A stretch of 8,113 nt of DNA. It comes from Elusimicrobiota bacterium (GTDB taxonomy: Bacteria > Elusimicrobiota > Elusimicrobia > Elusimicrobiales > Elusimicrobiaceae). Location: NCBI GenBank assembly GCA_023398295.1, contig JAEWSL010000057.1, positions 1 to 8,113 on the forward strand. The letters run 5' to 3'. Under the pieces are notes generated by a model. That model saw only the letters and a program-made list of their open reading frames with translations, was not told the origin of the DNA and did no database searches. This document shows positions 5,800 to 8,113 of this stretch, in pieces (the first letter of the stretch is position 1; each line of letters starts with the position of its first letter). The translations under genes were made by a program, and so were the position numbers.

Positions 5800-7318
5800 A
5801 AAAATAAATTCTTCCCATAAAGTTTTGGTTATGCGGCTTTCTTCTTTAGGGGATATAGTTCTTCTGTCGCCGGTATTCAAAAACATCAAAGAGGCGTGGA
5901 AAGACGCCCATATAACCCTGCTGGTAAAAGAACAGTTTGCCCAGGCTCTCTCCGGCCACCCAGATATTGACGAGATAATGGTCTTTAAGGGCTTTTTGCC
6001 CACCCTGGCGGAAATAAGACACGCAAAATTTGATTATCTGCTTGACCTGCATTCCACTTTAAGAACTATGCTTTTAAGTTTATTTTCCTCAATACCAAAC
6101 AAGCAGCGTTACAACAAAAACCCCGTGCGCAGAAGAATGTACGTAAAATTTAAGATGACAAGCCCCGTCCTTGAAAAACATACGCTTGAAAAATATCTGG
6201 AAGCCTTAAAAGCCTGGAATATCCCCATAAAATACGACGCCCCCAACTTAAACGACTGGACTTTTAAGACAGCCGATTTAAGTAAAAAAGAGGTGGAAAA
6301 TATTTGCATCTTCCAGACTTCTTTTATAGGCGACTCCGTGCTGACAACGCCGCTTGTGCAAAAGACGGCGCATCTTTTCCCCCGGGCAAAAATAGTGATA
6401 GTAACGCGCCCGCAGACGGCCGAGATTTTTGAGAACTTAAAAGAAGTTTCCAAAATAATAATTGACGATAAGCGCGGCCTGGGCAAAATATTCGGCGTAT
6501 TCAAAACCGCGCGCAATATAAAAGAAAGCAATATTGACGTAATTTTAGTGCCGCACCGCAGTTTCAGAAGCGCGCTTATAGCCAAATTAAGCGGCGTAAA
6601 AATACGCATAGGATTTACCAACAGCGAAGGCAGATTCTTTTATACCAAGACTGTTCCGTTTTCCTGGATGCTGCACGACGCAGAACGCAATTTGTATCTG
6701 CTGCAGGGCATAGTAAACGATAATTTTAAGAGCGCGGAACTTAAGATGGAATCTTCCGCCGACGACGCGCAGGAAAGCGTAAAACAAATGCTTAAAGAGG
6801 CCGCCATTGAAGATAAAACGCTAATAGGCGTAAACCCATCTTCCGTCTGGCCTACAAAGTGCTGGCCGCAGGAAAACTACGCTAAACTTATAACGCGCAT
6901 GGAAACGGAGCTCGGCCTTGTTTCCGTCATAATAGGCGGCCCGAAAGATTTGGAAATATGCGAGCAGGTCTGCCGCCTTGCCGCCGCGCACCCCGTAAAT
7001 TTCGCCACTAAGACCACGCTTTCGGAACTTATGGCTTTAATGAAAAGTTTCTCCCTGTTTATTACAAACGACTCCGGCCCCATGCATATTGCCACAGCCT
7101 TCGGCGTTCCCACTTTGGCCGTCTTCGGCCCGACTACAAAAGAGCTGGGGTTTTTCCCCTACGGCAAAGGCCACAGAGTAATAGAAGTAAAAAGTTTAAC
7201 CTGCCGCCCCTGCGCCCTGCACGGCGGCAAGAAATGCCCTCTGGGGCATTTCAAATGCATGAAAGATATTACGGTTGACGAAGTTTTTAATAACGTTAAA
7301 GAAATGCTTAAGAAATAA
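5780..7318 (+). CDS. GT9 heptosyltransferase-family protein with duplicated N-domain
   Basis: This is a glycosyltransferase of the ADP-heptose:LPS heptosyltransferase family (GT9), likely to extend the LPS inner core after WaaA. At 512 residues it is much longer than the usual 330-360. Residues about 14-165 form one acceptor-type Rossmann domain, with MRLSSLGDIVLLSP at 18-31. Residues about 174-320 form a second, with FQTSFIGDSVLTTP at 178-191. Both keep the GD Asp (Asp25 and Asp185) that acts in catalysis in this family. Only one C-terminal nucleotide-sugar domain follows (about 345-512), with ITNDSGPMHIATA (428-440), VFGPT (448-452) and the Cys-rich CRPCALHGGKKCPLGHFKC (475-493) of WaaF-like enzymes. 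GGTGA (5769-5773) lies six bases before the ATG. Sugar and acceptor cannot be read from sequence, so no symbol is given. Confidence 0.85.
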   Translation: MNANSNKKINSSHKVLVMRLSSLGDIVLLSPVFKNIKEAWKDAHITLLVKEQFAQALSGHPDIDEIMVFKGFLPTLAEIRHAKFDYLLDLHSTLRTMLLSLFSSIPNKQRYNKNPVRRRMYVKFKMTSPVLEKHTLEKYLEALKAWNIPIKYDAPNLNDWTFKTADLSKKEVENICIFQTSFIGDSVLTTPLVQKTAHLFPRAKIVIVTRPQTAEIFENLKEVSKIIIDDKRGLGKIFGVFKTARNIKESNIDVILVPHRSFRSALIAKLSGVKIRIGFTNSEGRFFYTKTVPFSWMLHDAERNLYLLQGIVNDNFKSAELKMESSADDAQESVKQMLKEAAIEDKTLIGVNPSSVWPTKCWPQENYAKLITRMETELGLVSVIIGGPKDLEICEQVCRLAAAHPVNFATKTTLSELMALMKSFSLFITNDSGPMHIATAFGVPTLAVFGPTTKELGFFPYGKGHRVIEVKSLTCRPCALHGGKKCPLGHFKCMKDITVDEVFNNVKEMLKK

Positions 7319-7381
7319 TATGCGTTTTGTATAGTTGTTACCATAAATTATATCGTCTACGCTTGTGAGTGGAGGTTAACT
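7319..7381 (+). promoter_or_regulatory. Intergenic region with possible weak promoter and strong ribosome site
   Basis: The 63-base gap separates the GT9 gene from the EAL gene. No terminator hairpin with a T-tract is visible, so read-through is possible. TTGTAT (7327-7332) and TATATC (7349-7354), 16 bases apart, form at best a weak promoter. GGAGG at 7371-7375 sits six bases before ATG 7382 and is a clear Shine-Dalgarno site that supports that start codon. Confidence 0.4.
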
Positions 7382-8113
7382 ATGCCATACCGTACGTATA
7401 AAAATGCAGTAATTGTCTTTCGCAGAATATTTGCCGCAGCTTTGCTCTGCGTCCTGCTTACAGGCGCAGCCGCCGCCCAAACGCTTAAGGAAGAAGTGGA
7501 AAAGGGAATAAAAGAAAAACAATTTGCCGTCTATATACAGCCCGTTTATAATTTGGACGGACGCGCCCTATCAAACGGCGAAGTTTTGGTCCGCTGGTTC
7601 CACCCCGAAAAAGGCCTCATTATGCCCGACAGCTTTATCCCCGAACTGGAAAACTATCCGCGCACGATGAGAGAGCTTGACCTTTATATGCTTGAAAATG
7701 TCTGCTCTTTTCTTGCAAAACAACAAAGCGAAAATAAAAAAGTCGTGCCTTTGGCGGTAAACTTCTCCCGCAGAACGCTTGAGCAGGAGGATATCTGCCA
7801 AGCCGTAAAATCTGTCGCGCAAAAGTACGGCATTGCCTCGGATTTGCTTATAGTGGAAATTATGGAAGGACCCTCCGTTCAAAACGAAAACCAGCTTGCC
7901 CTGCATTTGGAACAGTTGGATGAGGACGGCTTTATGATAGCCCTGGACGACTACGGCAGGGGTTTCTCAAATATGTATTTCCTGAAAAAACTGCCCGTTG
8001 ATATATTGAAGCTTGACAGGAAATATTCTTTTTCCCTTTCGGAAACAACAACTCAAAAAGAAATCATGGCTTTGGCAAAGATGGGAGATAAAAATAATTT
8101 TATACTTCTGGCC
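7382..8113 (+). CDS. EAL-domain protein with signal peptide (3' end missing)
   Basis: The reading frame is open to the window edge, giving the first 244 residues. EAL domains hydrolyse the second messenger c-di-GMP to pGpG. From about residue 36 the protein aligns by eye with the EAL fold: FAVYIQPVYNL (48-58), GEVLVRWFHPEKG (66-78, an EVL variant of EAL), AVNFS (125-129), IVEIME (157-162), ALDDYGRGFSN (187-197) and LPVDILKLDR (204-213). Catalytic or metal-binding positions Glu67, Asn127, Glu159, Asp189, Asp190 and Lys210 are present. The AEGVE motif would lie just past the edge. The N-terminus looks like a signal peptide: basic residues, a hydrophobic core (about 16-27) and an Ala-rich end before Gln33. 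The strong ribosome site at 7371-7375 supports this start. No GGDEF or sensor domain precedes the EAL. Export, or anchoring facing outward, would be unusual for this enzyme. Confidence 0.85.
   Translation, partial: MPYRTYKNAVIVFRRIFAAALLCVLLTGAAAAQTLKEEVEKGIKEKQFAVYIQPVYNLDGRALSNGEVLVRWFHPEKGLIMPDSFIPELENYPRTMRELDLYMLENVCSFLAKQQSENKKVVPLAVNFSRRTLEQEDICQAVKSVAQKYGIASDLLIVEIMEGPSVQNENQLALHLEQLDEDGFMIALDDYGRGFSNMYFLKKLPVDILKLDRKYSFSLSETTTQKEIMALAKMGDKNNFILLA

Noticed and set aside
7571..7906. 111-codon minus-strand open frame
   Set aside because: It lies opposite the EAL domain, whose frame shows clear conserved motifs.

Overview
The window comes from a Gram-negative, lipopolysaccharide (LPS)-making bacterium. 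It carries Sec translocase accessory genes, a Kdo transferase, a heptosyltransferase-family enzyme and a DUF374 acyltransferase. The DNA is moderately AT-rich (judged by eye), with many ATA and AAA codons and genes that overlap or nearly touch. The gene mix and style would suit a deep-branching diderm such as an Elusimicrobiota member, but that is a low-confidence guess. The sequence holds no rRNA or other firm taxonomic marker.

Layout. Positions 1-395 are non-coding as far as I can tell. They hold two inverted repeats (67-83 and 177-260) and, at the right end, a good sigma70-type promoter and a strong Shine-Dalgarno sequence. From 396 to 7318 seven genes run on the + strand with gaps of at most 40 bases: yajC, secD, secF, a stand-alone protein resembling the MetH activation domain, a DUF374 (LpxJ-like) acyltransferase, waaA (Kdo transferase), and a 512-residue GT9 glycosyltransferase. 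Three junctions overlap (yajC/secD, secD/secF, waaA/GT9). After a 63-base gap, an EAL-domain protein with an apparent signal peptide starts at 7382 and runs off the right edge.

How the genes fit together. YajC, SecD and SecF assist the SecYEG channel and use the proton gradient to help complete export. The acyltransferase, WaaA and the GT9 enzyme plausibly act in sequence on lipid A and the LPS inner core at the cytoplasmic face of the inner membrane. The cluster would thus co-express export and outer-membrane glycolipid functions. The MetH-activation-like gene between the two groups has no obvious link to either.

Most notable points: the GT9 protein has two N-terminal acceptor-type domains but only one C-terminal nucleotide-sugar domain; the EAL protein keeps most visible catalytic residues yet seems to be exported, away from the cytoplasmic pool of c-di-GMP; and the MetH-activation-like protein lacks the family's SAM-binding motif. 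I see no CRISPR array, tRNA, insertion sequence or defence system.
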